Assembly (NCBI RefSeq): GCF_000237925.1
Contig: NC_031498.1
Location: 18,299,004-18,363,003 of the forward strand
Length of the DNA stretch: 64,000 nucleotides
Direction of reading: 5' to 3'
DNA from: Schistosoma mansoni
Taxonomy: Eukaryota > Platyhelminthes > Trematoda > Strigeidida > Schistosomatidae
Below are positions 49,101-55,750 of this stretch, one piece after another. Under the pieces are notes generated by a model. The model saw only the letters and a program-made list of their open reading frames with translations. It searched no databases and had not been told where the DNA came from. Every line of letters starts with the position of its first letter. Position 1 is the first letter of the stretch. Position numbers and translations under genes: made by a program.

Positions 49101-50932
49101 CCTACCTGTCTTCTGATCTACTCCTATACCGGAGGACATCACCCGTCGAGGTAGGCTGTTGTTGGACATACGTAACACGTATCCCAACCAACTCAGTTGG
49201 TCAACAATTACTACCTCATCAATCGATTTGCCATATTTGCCTAGTTTCCCATTCCTAACAATGACACTCGTCACTCGGTGGTCCCAAAATACACGAGCGA
49301 TGCTTCGAAGACACCTACGATCGAATACCAGTAACCTAAAAATGTCCTCTATTCTTAATGGTCATGTTTCACACCCATAGAGTTGGATGGAGTGAACTGC
49401 TGAGCATTAAACTCGTCCTTTGTTTGGAAGACGTATATTCCGCTTGCGCCAAATGGTGTTGGTTTATTATATGACACTCTTGGATAAAATTATGGTTAGC
49501 TGAGTTCATAGTGACATGCAGAGTACGATTGTGCTTACATTGCATGTGCATGACTTCTTATTAATTAATAGTCAAATGTGTGAACATGTCCACATGTAAA
49601 TGAGAGCATTTTCGACTATAGTGCTTGCCTCGTCTTGAGGGTAATAAATCTTTACTTGTACTTTGAGTCGTGAGAAATGAAGTGGTTCCTCGTTTCCCAA
49701 GTATAGGTATCAAGCAACGTAGATAATAGCAATTGGTGACGAAGATTCGCGGAAAATAAAAGCCATAACAATTGGTAACGGAGAAAATTTACAAGTCCCA
49801 ATTTTTAATAGAACTATCTAACTCCTGTTATAACGTAGTTTTCAGTTCGACTAAACCCAAATCTTGACTTTCTATCATAAATAAACTTCTGCATTTCACC
49901 AAGTTACTGTCACAATGAACGACGCAGTTACAAATGTAATGACATGTCAATTTAGGCGGCAGAAATATAATCACTGCTTTAGTTAATGAAGACGTATTTA
50001 TTAAGTCTCGTCTCTCAATGCATTGAAAGAACACACATTCGAACAATCGAATCCGGAATCGAACTTAAAAGCTATGGATAGATGAACGAGGTACCTGATA
50101 TATTTTCTGCCGAAACAACAGACGTGGACAATTTGATTTCGGATTTTGGACTTTCTGAGAATGCCCTCTCAAATTACCAGTCCTAAATGGAAGGAAAAAA
50201 TAAGGACCGGTAATTTGAAAGGGCGTTCTAGGAAAGTTCAAAATCTGAGATTAAACTGTGCACGTTTGGAGTTCTGCTTCTCACACCAAGTAATGAATTA
50301 CTGGAATTTCCCACCAAAACATAAACAAGACTGAATCGCTAACAGTAAGTATCTGAGAAAAGGAAACGACCCAAAAGCTGTTCAATCAACGCTATGATGG
50401 TTAAATGTTTGATTTCAATTGCAAATTTACATCTACAATTTATTTTTCAACTCCAATTACGTTGTAAGAACCAGATATCTTGCTAATAGACTGATTTAGG
50501 ATATCTAATTTAGCACAAATATTAACTCCCAGATAGTCAAAATGTGTAAACCTACACTTCGGAGTTAAACACTGAGTCATAAAAATCCAACCACAACATA
50601 TAAATCAACAGGACAGATAAGCTTACCCAGACGATCAAAACAAATTTTGCAGGAGTCACAACTTCAACACGAATGAAGCCATAGAGAACCTTTCCAGAGG
50701 AAAAATTATTTAGAAATTGATCCAAGTCGTGACCTAATAAATAGAAGATATAAAATAAAACGAAAACGGCAACCTTGATCTTTGACGTCTAGCGTATGGG
50801 TTAGTCCCATATATCCAAAGATTACCCTATGGAAATCAATATGATGTGTCCTTCTTACCAAGACCATTTCCCATCCAAAACACAATTAACTGCTGAACAA
50901 AGAGCCTGTCCATTTGTATTTAGGTCGATCAT
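19906..50932 (-). CDS. DBNL: Drebrin-like (Abp1/DBNL family) actin-binding adaptor, 12 exons
   Basis: Joined minus-strand exons: 50932-50859, 50826-50774, 50733-50627, 46353-46279, 43798-43664, 42331-42209, 37474-37298, 30887-30783, 25063-24965, 23452-23360, 21558-21222, 20045-19906. They total 1518 nt, giving 505 residues plus TAA; every join has AG/GT borders and keeps frame. Residues 1 to about 130 form an ADF-H domain (start MIDLNTNG; FVLIVWQGE; VHVTINAR as in drebrin-like proteins). The middle is low complexity, with three DPRAEI-type repeats (249-347) and an N/Q-rich stretch (348-445). Residues about 450-505 form an SH3 domain with LYDY, DEGWW and FPANYV. Family role: cortical F-actin binding through ADF-H and recruitment of endocytic partners through SH3. 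Length is close to vertebrate DBNL (about 430) plus the repeats. The span of 31 kb comes from transposon-filled introns. I spotted no canonical AATAAA within about 600 bp past the stop. Exon structure is my prediction, not transcript-supported. Confidence 0.95.
21222..21558 (-). CDS. DBNL: Drebrin-like exon 11 (residues 348-459, N/Q-rich, SH3 start)
   Basis: A 337-nt exon. The first about 95 codons are rich in Asn, Gln, Ser and His with a PPFSLSP proline stretch, likely disordered. The end encodes AVCLYDYNA, the first SH3 strand. It ends one base into an Asn codon at GTGAGT. Confidence 0.92.
21925..22020 (+). mobile_element. Hammerhead-type SINE (family B), 3' fragment in intron 10
   Basis: Contains GGAAGAAACGGCCATCCAGTGCTCCCAGG and a decayed tail ATAGTTGTCTAACAGTGATCGATTAATGAT. 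The first half of the ribozyme core is lost. Confidence 0.7.
22497..22905 (+). repeat. Unclassified dispersed repeat R1, copy 2
   Basis: Second copy of the 11463-11870 repeat, in the same orientation, in intron 10 of the drebrin-like gene. It ends AATAAAGCCATTACTAATAACAATAAT. Divergence is clearly visible, so the copies are old. Confidence 0.75.
23360..23452 (-). CDS. DBNL: Drebrin-like exon 10 (residues 317-347, repeat unit 3)
   Basis: A 93-nt exon beginning GANYKRPDVQSEI. Third, most diverged copy of the module. Acceptor CATAG, donor GTAATG. Phase 0 at both ends. Confidence 0.88.
24100..24620. other. GC-richer stretch in intron 9, unclassified
   Basis: Base composition and absence of AT runs set it apart from the intron around it, suggesting an old insertion. 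I see no domain, tRNA-like box or internal copy. Confidence 0.4.
24965..25063 (-). CDS. DBNL: Drebrin-like exon 9 (residues 284-316, repeat unit 2)
   Basis: A 99-nt exon beginning GTCYKKQDPRAEI. Second copy of the module, with the motif in the same register from the splice acceptor. Donor GTAAGT. A long TA array starts 29 nt upstream of the acceptor. Confidence 0.9.
25092..25144. repeat. (TA)n microsatellite beside exon 9
   Basis: About 26 TA units in intron 8, starting 29 nt from the exon 9 splice acceptor. Confidence 0.97.
25420..27950. other. Intron 8, distal part
   Basis: AT-rich with no recognised exon or element. Confidence 0.5.
27960..28200 (-). repeat. Non-LTR-derived repeat R2, copy 1
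   Basis: Matches the reverse complement of 46938-47160 (blocks TTAGAGATTAATCGT, AAAATAAATTACTTG, AACGGAGTGTATTAAGTGAG). The minus strand reads into an LIPFLFNLI-like piece of reverse transcriptase. Lies in intron 8. Confidence 0.75.
29376..29776 (-). mobile_element. Non-LTR reverse-transcriptase 3' relic, first part
   Basis: Decayed match to 40325-40760: shared TTGCCATAC(T/C)ACATTAGCACA, ACCAACATG(A/G)CTC and TTCATTGATTGGTGACAG-like blocks. Interrupted at about 29777 and resumed at about 30298. Confidence 0.65.
29777..30297 (-). repeat. Dispersed repeat R3 nested in a reverse-transcriptase relic
   Basis: On the minus strand it ends in an (AAAT)n tail, so it looks like a retroposed unit in that orientation. 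The distal 290 bp is repeated at 44843-45135 (GGGCTATGATACTGCTCAGG-type block, AGTGGAGCATCGT, TCCCATGGTAGCCGGTGA). The 30074-30316 open frame within it has no recognisable product. Confidence 0.75.
30298..30455 (-). mobile_element. Non-LTR reverse-transcriptase 3' relic, second part
   Basis: Continues the match broken at 29776: GTCGAGGTAGGCGGTGGTTG and CAACTACTTCGATAGATG correspond to about 40795-40930. Confidence 0.65.
30783..30887 (-). CDS. DBNL: Drebrin-like exon 8 (residues 249-283, repeat unit 1)
   Basis: A 105-nt exon beginning ALNYRKVDPRAEI and ending in an acidic stretch DEDEED. First of three exons that start with the same motif. Acceptor TTTAG, donor GTAATA. Phase 0 at both ends. 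Confidence 0.9.
30888..34879. other. Intron 7, AT-rich part
   Basis: Holds a 148-codon plus-strand ORF (31884-32330) and an 88-codon minus ORF (32579-32845) with no recognisable family; I do not call either a gene. Confidence 0.5.
34880..35050 (-). mobile_element. SINE of a third hammerhead-type family (family C), decayed
   Basis: The plus strand reads GGTAGTCGACAGGAAACCCTGAACC...GTGCTACTTGGCACTAG...CAAGGTGTACTTGTAACCTTGAGG...GATGCTTCCTGG, a layout I associate with an abundant schistosome SINE. The minus strand of 34926-34971 keeps a hammerhead-like skeleton: TGCC/AGCAC stem II and ACCTTG/CAGGGT stem I, but the core CTGACGAG has become CTTACTAG, so it is dead. Confidence 0.6.
35699..35937. 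repeat. 239-bp inverted repeat, left arm
   Basis: Reverse complement of 36595-36833 with no mismatch seen by eye over 239 bp; the match ends abruptly on both sides. Confidence 0.93.
36595..36833. repeat. 239-bp inverted repeat, right arm
   Basis: Partner of 35699-35937; the spacer of 657 bp holds the GIY-YIG coding remnant. Confidence 0.93.
37147..37191. repeat. (TA)n microsatellite
   Basis: About 22 TA units in intron 7, roughly 110 nt past the exon 7 donor. Confidence 0.95.
37298..37474 (-). CDS. DBNL: Drebrin-like exon 7 (residues 190-248)
   Basis: A 177-nt exon with a run of six Asn codons (AAY)n and a short amphipathic segment IKNRIKALESKLP, likely helical. Acceptor TTTTAG, donor GTTAGT. 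Phase 0 at both ends. Family linkers vary, so assignment rests on frame and position. Confidence 0.88.
38123..38385 (-). mobile_element. Sm-alpha-type SINE with hammerhead ribozyme (family A)
   Basis: The minus strand has a tRNA-derived A box (TAGCTGAGTGGATAACGC), B box (GGGTTCGAGTTCC; plus coordinates 38223-38235), then the hammerhead and a 3' end CACTGCTAGCCACTATCCATC. This is the layout published for schistosome Sm-alpha repeats. The last about 20 bp recur inverted at 38357-38380, so a piece of another copy abuts it. Lies in intron 6. Confidence 0.92.
38147..38195 (-). ncRNA. Hammerhead ribozyme, intact-looking core
   Basis: Minus strand: ATCCAG (stem I), CTGACGAG, GTCC-CAAATA-GGAC (stem II), GAAA, a short self-complementary CGCGCG stem III, then GTC^CTGGAT. 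Core residues and both main stems are intact. Predicted cleavage falls after plus-coordinate 38153 read on the minus strand. Very short stem III is typical of the SINE hammerheads. Confidence 0.9.
38766..38822. repeat. 57-bp foldback, left arm
   Basis: Pairs with 38862-38918 with only about two mismatches; spacer 39 bp. A cruciform or RNA hairpin is possible. Related sequence at 8109-8207. Confidence 0.88.
38862..38918. repeat. 57-bp foldback, right arm
   Basis: Reverse complement of 38766-38822 (TCGTTCAGAAGGACGATGAA ...). Confidence 0.88.
39290..39500. repeat. (AAT)-rich trinucleotide tract
   Basis: Imperfect AATAAT/GATAAT/AGTAAT repeats over about 150 bp within intron 6, densest at 39360-39500. 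Confidence 0.9.
40325..41470 (-). mobile_element. Non-LTR retrotransposon 3' half, decayed
   Basis: An open stretch at 41352-40951 (minus) encodes FGMRFSPSKCKMLL, CFTYLGSLISP, RRDIRLATKGRVYCAAVRSVLFYGGETWPIR and VFDHRCL, the post-catalytic region of a non-LTR reverse transcriptase; further decayed C-terminal coding runs to about 40600 (LGHMLRM, GWKKARGGQ, LPGWDSR) followed by untranslated sequence. Just upstream (41400-41380) a LEYADD-like motif is broken. Same family as pieces at 8, 28, 29.4, 30.3 and 47-49 kb. In intron 6. Confidence 0.88.
42209..42331 (-). CDS. DBNL: Drebrin-like exon 6 (residues 149-189)
   Basis: A 123-nt exon. It encodes GSVYVRANPNKDI then SIWQSQQEK, equivalent to vertebrate GSVYQKTN...SFWAKAEKEE just after ADF-H, and KLRSP as in the mammalian linker. 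Donor GTATTA. Phase 0 at both ends. Confidence 0.93.
43664..43798 (-). CDS. DBNL: Drebrin-like exon 5 (residues 104-148, end of ADF-H)
   Basis: A 135-nt exon. It opens with TVHVTINARSE, a signature shared with vertebrate AHVTINARAEED, and includes the last ADF-H helix. The donor is GTACCT. Phase 0 at both ends. Confidence 0.94.
44843..45135 (-). repeat. Dispersed repeat R3, truncated copy
   Basis: Matches 29800-30085 closely; ends at CACCATTGGTTT. Lies in intron 4. Confidence 0.78.
46279..46353 (-). CDS. DBNL: Drebrin-like exon 4 (residues 79-103, ADF-H)
   Basis: A 75-nt exon starting QGEASSESFK after a TTAATTAG acceptor and ending before GTGAGT. It matches the GEGV...RKGACASHV segment of the family, the actin-contacting helix region. 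Phase 0 at both ends. Confidence 0.9.
46938..47160 (+). repeat. Non-LTR-derived repeat R2, copy 2
   Basis: Inverted relative to 27960-28200; leads into the reverse-transcriptase relic at 47104. Confidence 0.75.
47104..48290 (+). mobile_element. Non-LTR reverse-transcriptase relic, plus copy
   Basis: LIPFLFNLIM, VDLEYLDDLLLF (catalytic ADD changed to LDD), FGMRFSPFKSRVLIQDW and, from 47720, VIVRNGKLGKYGKSIDEVV then LSWLGYVLRM are readable with frame breaks. The segment from 47572 is repeated in inverted form at 48722-49422. In intron 3. Confidence 0.87.
47572..48275. repeat. About 700-bp inverted repeat, left arm
   Basis: Reverse complement of 48722-49422; paired coordinates sum to 96994 throughout, so there is no indel. 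Very few mismatches seen (for example CCGTTAC versus CCATTAC near 48166). Confidence 0.93.
48640..49470 (-). mobile_element. Non-LTR reverse-transcriptase relic, minus copy
   Basis: Carries the same C-terminal coding (49274-49080 gives the identical 64-residue stretch as 47720-47914) and the same 3' untranslated part. The element begins to diverge from the plus copy outside 49422. Confidence 0.87.
48722..49422. repeat. About 700-bp inverted repeat, right arm
   Basis: Partner of 47572-48275, spacer about 446 bp. Confidence 0.93.
49573..49790 (+). repeat. Probable solo LTR of a gypsy-like element
   Basis: Starts TGTGAACATGTCC, contains AATAAA (49642), and ends near ATAGCAATTGGTGACGAAGA, which looks like an LTR end followed by a primer-binding site. 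A similar end is at 10430-10610. No internal coding region follows. Confidence 0.5.
50627..50733 (-). CDS. DBNL: Drebrin-like exon 3 (residues 43-78, ADF-H core)
   Basis: A 107-nt exon. It encodes FSSGKVLYGFIRV followed by KFVLIVW, the central strands of the ADF-H fold, matching GKVMYAFCRV and KFVLINW of DBNL. It ends in phase 0 at a GTAAGC donor. Confidence 0.93.
50774..50826 (-). CDS. DBNL: Drebrin-like exon 2 (residues 25-42, ADF-H)
   Basis: A 53-nt exon between a CATAG acceptor and a GTTGCC donor. It completes the split Trp codon and encodes VIFGYMG, corresponding to the family's (W)ALFxYEG strand. It is too short for an ordinary ORF search. Intron 2 is 40 nt (50773-50734). Confidence 0.9.
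50859..50932 (-). CDS. DBNL: Drebrin-like exon 1 (residues 1-24, start codon)
   Basis: The start MIDLNTNG matches the usual N-terminus of drebrin-like ADF-H domains. The same frame is open further upstream, so an earlier ATG is formally possible, but the family alignment favours this one. The exon ends after TG of a Trp codon at a GTAAGA donor. Intron 1 is only 32 nt (50858-50827). Confidence 0.9.
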
Positions 50933-51109
50933 AACAAAGTTCGCAAATATCCGCCTGTGACCTTGAAGTGATATTATATTCAAATCTCCTCTGAATGATT
51001 CAGATAATTCAAATGAATGTGAACGAAATAGAATAATTTTTCTTTCAACATTCTGGTGCACCTTAAAGTAATGGATTAGTACTAGGCAATACTTTTGAAA
51101 TGCCATCTC

Positions 51110-52830
51110 ATTTGCCGTTATCGACAGTGTATCCCATGAGAGTGAGATGTGTGAATTAGTTAGTTGCCGCTTGAAGTGCAAGGGACAAGAGCTGCTGCTT
51201 GGTTTGGTCTATCGAAGTTCAAGCATTGAGGTCAATCAAGTCCTGCTAAGCAGTCTCAATACTTGGTCACAAAGTGGTGGATGTCGAATCCTAGGGTACT
51301 TTAGTACACCCATGGTAGACTGGGAAAATCTGCGAAATGAATCATCAGATAATTCCTTCGAGCAGAAACTAGTTAATGCGGTTATCACATGTTCCCCAAT
51401 GCAACATGTGAAAGAAGCGACCAGATACGGTCCGGTTTCTGAATCATCTTTACAAGATCTTATATTGACTCACTATGAAAATGACGTTGCAAACCTGGAT
51501 TACACGTCGCCTCTAGGTAAACGTAATCATGCACTTTTAACCTGTGACTTCCATGTAATTGTCAATCATGAGCACATGTCAGCTCAATCCAGACCTAACG
51601 TCTGGGAAGCAAACATAAAAGACATCATGGACTCAGAATCGTCAATAGATTGGATAACAGACCCAGAGTCTTCATTCGAAACGGTTTGGGACGTATTTCG
51701 TAACTTACACTAAAAAGTTGCCTCGCCCCACACCCCTTGGATTACACCAAGTGGGCTGAGAAACTCTCCACAATGGTTTAGTAGGGAGGTCCGCATCCTT
51801 CTCCAAAAGGGAAGGAAAATGTGGCATAGATTTAGGTTACTGAGGACTGATGAGACAACATCTCTGTATCAAAAAGTTCAGAATACATGTGCCTCGACCC
51901 TCCGTAAGTATAGAAAGTTGTACGAAGAGAAAATTGTTAAGGAATTCATAGAATGTCCTAAACGCTTGTACACGTATATAAATCAAAGGACAAATAGAAG
52001 AATTGTTCCTTCACTATGGGGAGACAGTACTGCCCCATCATTAGTGGAGGATGACTTTGGTAAAGCCCAAGTATTCTCAAACTACTTTGGCAATGTATAC
52101 ACCATAGAAACACCCTTCACACCAGTCCATGAAAATCCCCACACACAAACACTGGACAGTGTGACTACTAAAGAACTCGATGTCTTTGATCTGCCAAATA
52201 AGCTTGACACAGGAAAATCGACTGAACCCGATGAACTGCATTCTAGGTTACCAAAGGAATTAATTAACCTCGCTGCGGACCCTTTAAGTATATGCTTTCA
52301 TCTATCCGTAACCCGGGGTCGTTTACTAAGAGACTGGAAGAATATCATAGTAAGCCCTACCTTCAAAACATGTACGAAACATAAACCTGAGAATTACCGA
52401 CTTTTTAGCCTAACTAGCGTAGTTGTTAAAATCTTAGAAAAGATTATTCGGAAGGAGCTGTTTAAGTACCTCGATGAAAACCGGATCTTTTAGGAGAAGC
52501 AGCACGGCTTTAGAATAGGTTATTCTTGTCTCACTAACTTATTAGTCGCTCGTAAAAGCTGATGAGCTCTTAAAGACAAAAAGTTACCTGTAGACGTAGC
52601 CTACATCGATTTCGGCAAGGCTTTCGACAACGTTCCGCACAACAGGCTGTTATATAAGCTGAGAAATGTCGGGATTGGAGGAAGGTGTATTGTCATGCAT
52701 ATCGGTCATCGAGGTACAGATACATACACGATGAATAACACTGAGCTACCTGTTGTTAAGACACACAATGACCTAGGAGTCATCGTTAGCCAAATTCAGT
52801 CTACAACCCAATGCTACGACAAGAATTAAA
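51110..52830 (+). mobile_element. CR1-like non-LTR retrotransposon relic
   Basis: The plus strand encodes an endonuclease part (51147-51713: GLVYRSSS, WENLRNE, QDLILTHYENDV, LGKRNHALLTCDF, RPNVWEANI) and, after frame changes, a reverse-transcriptase part (51819-52493: LYTYINQRTNRR, FSNYFGNVYT, CTKHKPENYRLFSLTSVVVKILEKIIRKEL), then HGFR and VAYIDFGKAFDNVPH. At about 52700 it jumps to a distal piece (HNDLGVIV), lacking the YADD region. A decayed relic starting about 180 bp from the drebrin-like start codon. Confidence 0.87.
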
Positions 52831-54848
52831 TCAATAATACCTCATATATCATCCAAATTTGAGCTGCTGTCTACTTCAAGTCTTCATTACTTAGAAGCGA
52901 GAGTAATACAGGCGAGTTTCATAGTTGCATTGAATTATTTCGCACTGTGCTTATGATGCCTAATAACACTGTTTAGTTACTCTCACGTATAGTAATATGT
53001 AACGGTAAATAAACCACTAAAATAAATAGTACTGTAAGTCCTCGACATTTGATGTGTGCCCTATTAAATTTACGGGCTCAACTAGCTGAAGGTGCTCGGT
53101 CACGCATCCACACCAGGTCACGAGTGAGTACGCCGCTTTTCACATCTCGCACAACCAGTATCCAGCTAGAGTTGATATATCGATAACCTATCAAAAACAT
53201 CTTCGTACCCCTTCGCTTCTGACTCCTGGTTTGACCGGTTTGGCACGTTTTTATTATAAGTGGTGTAACTGGTTAAGGCGTTGTCAAACTGAGAATACTT
53301 ATGGCATCTTTACATATATTCTGTAATTGCCATCAATTTTTAGTCGAAATCATGTGTACTTATGCTCGTTGAGTCGAATACAGTGTAAAAACGTATTGTA
53401 CGTACACAAGTAATCTTAGTCCATATCCTAATTAGATACTTTGTCGTATTACCGTACTTTATATGTTACCTGATGCTAGATACCACTTGAATTAATGTTT
53501 ACCATACGCTTTGCTGTTGTCTCGTATGGCAGACCATCACTTCACATTCTAATTACGCGTCAGTCTTCTTAATTCCGTTTTCGGTTCATTCGCATGCAAT
53601 ACGAGTTCGCAAGATATCTGAACGACCTCTAGAATTCCCTACGAACCTCACCACAGTCTTCGTATGTTTGTATATATGCATCCAGCTGTTGCATTAGTAA
53701 TACCTAAACGGACGTTCAGGGCAACCTTCAGTATACACAAGAATGATGTTATTACGCTGTGAAGTTATGGCATATCAGAACTAATGTGACTATTCAACTT
53801 CTGTGTCGTAACATTTACTTTATGAAGTATTGTTTCTTCGTAGCTGTTATGTAGCAGATGATTTCGGTACATCAATCAGCTGTTCAAATATTTGACGTTC
53901 TAAAATTTGCTCACTTCAATTAGTGGACTGACGACACTATCACTTGCGAGAATCATCAGATAACGCAGTCGAGCGAATCTCCTGCAAACTGAAAACGACA
54001 CTGTCGCCCCTATCCCAACACTGACAGCGTTTTTTGCTAGTATCATTGACATGAGTCAACAGTGACGCACTTGACTTCTTATGTTCTCTTCCATATTTTC
54101 CGGTTTAGTTACTTAACTTACATTCAGCACTCACCATTTATCACCCTCTATAGACAATTTCATCGTGTCACTGCCACTCTCAATCTATGGTCTACGACTT
54201 TTACTGTTTGTAACACCAATCATAGGTTTTTCAAGCTCTGACCACGAAGTGATCAATGATTTCGTACGATGAAATCATGACTTCATTTCACAGTTATACT
54301 TCTGTGCTTTCATTTAATCTGCTAAGTATAGACTGAACAGAATTAGACACTTAGGAACTGTAAACTGTCAGCGACAGAGACTTGTTTTCTTTAAGGTGGT
54401 GGTCGCACTCGCTTCCTACCTACCTACCTACCCTTAGCAATATATTTTTGTAATTATGCTATTTTTGCTATACGGTATCAAGGTAGCCATAGTACCTGGA
54501 TATGACAAAAGGGTAATTCACCTTAGGTGCTTACCGCAAAACGCGACTTCGAAGCTAGTCTGTTCGTAACACTATTCTTGTCTAACTCTTGTGGGCCTCT
54601 AATCATTTGACACATATCATCAATGCTAGTCATCTACAGGGCGTTCCATTCATTGACTACACGATGAGAAAAGCGGAACCTTACTCTGAGTTTATTGAAT
54701 CAAAGTTTTTGAACTCTCTTGCTATGGCTTCGGAGATGATTAGTTCTGAATGTAGCGAAAAGATAAGGCATGAACATGAACCGTTATTAGACACAGAATT
54801 AATATTTATTTATTAAGGACATAAGGATTACGGCCTGTGTTATTCCTC
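52831..54848. other. Unclassified sequence between two CR1-like relics
   Basis: Distinctly less AT-rich than the introns, with a CCTA tandem (54416-54432). Probably transposon-derived but no coding motif was recognised; the 75-codon ORF at 54589 is unassigned. Confidence 0.45.
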
Positions 54849-55690
54849 TTATTGTAAGCTTTTGAAAGTGTCTATTATTCTCTTGAATGAGTCGATTGAA
54901 GGTGCGGACACCACTTTTTTGAGCAACTGGTCCCAATAATTTATGATTCGGTGTGGAAACCTGCTAGCCAGGGGTACTCTATTCCTTCTCGGCTTTTCTA
55001 CTCGCCTGCTATGTCCACTGAAATATCCCGACCTGGTAGAAAGCAAAAGAGAAGATATATCAAGTTCAAAATCATTTTTCATTGTTCTATACATTGAAAT
55101 CAGATCAATTATTGATCGGTGGTAGGACAGAGTAAAGAAAACTGGTTTATCAAGGTGCGCTTTGTATGATAAACCCCGGAGTTCTGGAGTTGCACGACTA
55201 GCTTTCATCCGTGCTCTTAAAAGAATACCTGAGTCATTTTTATTACAGAGCATTGCAGCCTGAATCCAGTTTTCAAGTTTGGATCTCTTTAAGGTTGTGT
55301 ATACTGTGGTGAACATATTAGCATCTAAATTGGCAAATGTCCGTCTTGAAGCCCCTGGGGTTCTAAACCATCTAGCTACAATTTTGCAGCATTGGACTGT
55401 GGTCTTAACATCATGGATCACTGTCGCCCTTAGACCCTTGTTAGATCGGACTACGGGAACAGGCGTTTCTCCTATGCTGCACCTATTCAACATTGTATCC
55501 CCAATATACTTGTTGACACACCTGGTCGCGTTGATACGCATCAGCCAATTTTCAGACCAACTAATCAGAACATCCAAGTCAGACTCATGTGCACATGAAT
55601 CTGCGTCTCCTGCTACTTCTCGTCAAATTTTTCATGGGCGAATAGTAGCACTGGGAACTCAACTATACTTGGGAGTAAAATTTTCGTGCC
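54849..55690 (-). mobile_element. CR1-like reverse-transcriptase C-terminal relic
   Basis: A 242-codon open frame (55577-54849) encodes WSENWLMRINATRC, GETPVPVVRSNKGLRATV, ASRATPELRGLSYKAHLDKPVFFTLSYHR and HRIINYWDQLLKKVVSAPSIDSFK, the region after the catalytic domain in CR1-like elements. Opposite in orientation to 51110-52830. Confidence 0.87.
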
Positions 55691-55750
55691 CGTAGGTAAC
55701 CCTTGTTCTGTTGATAGAGGAGACCAAACTAATAGTGAATAGGTCTTTAT

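Noticed and set aside
47572-49422. Terminal inverted repeats of a DNA transposon
   Set aside because: The arms are themselves reverse-transcriptase sequence and the spacer has no transposase, so an inverted duplication fits better.
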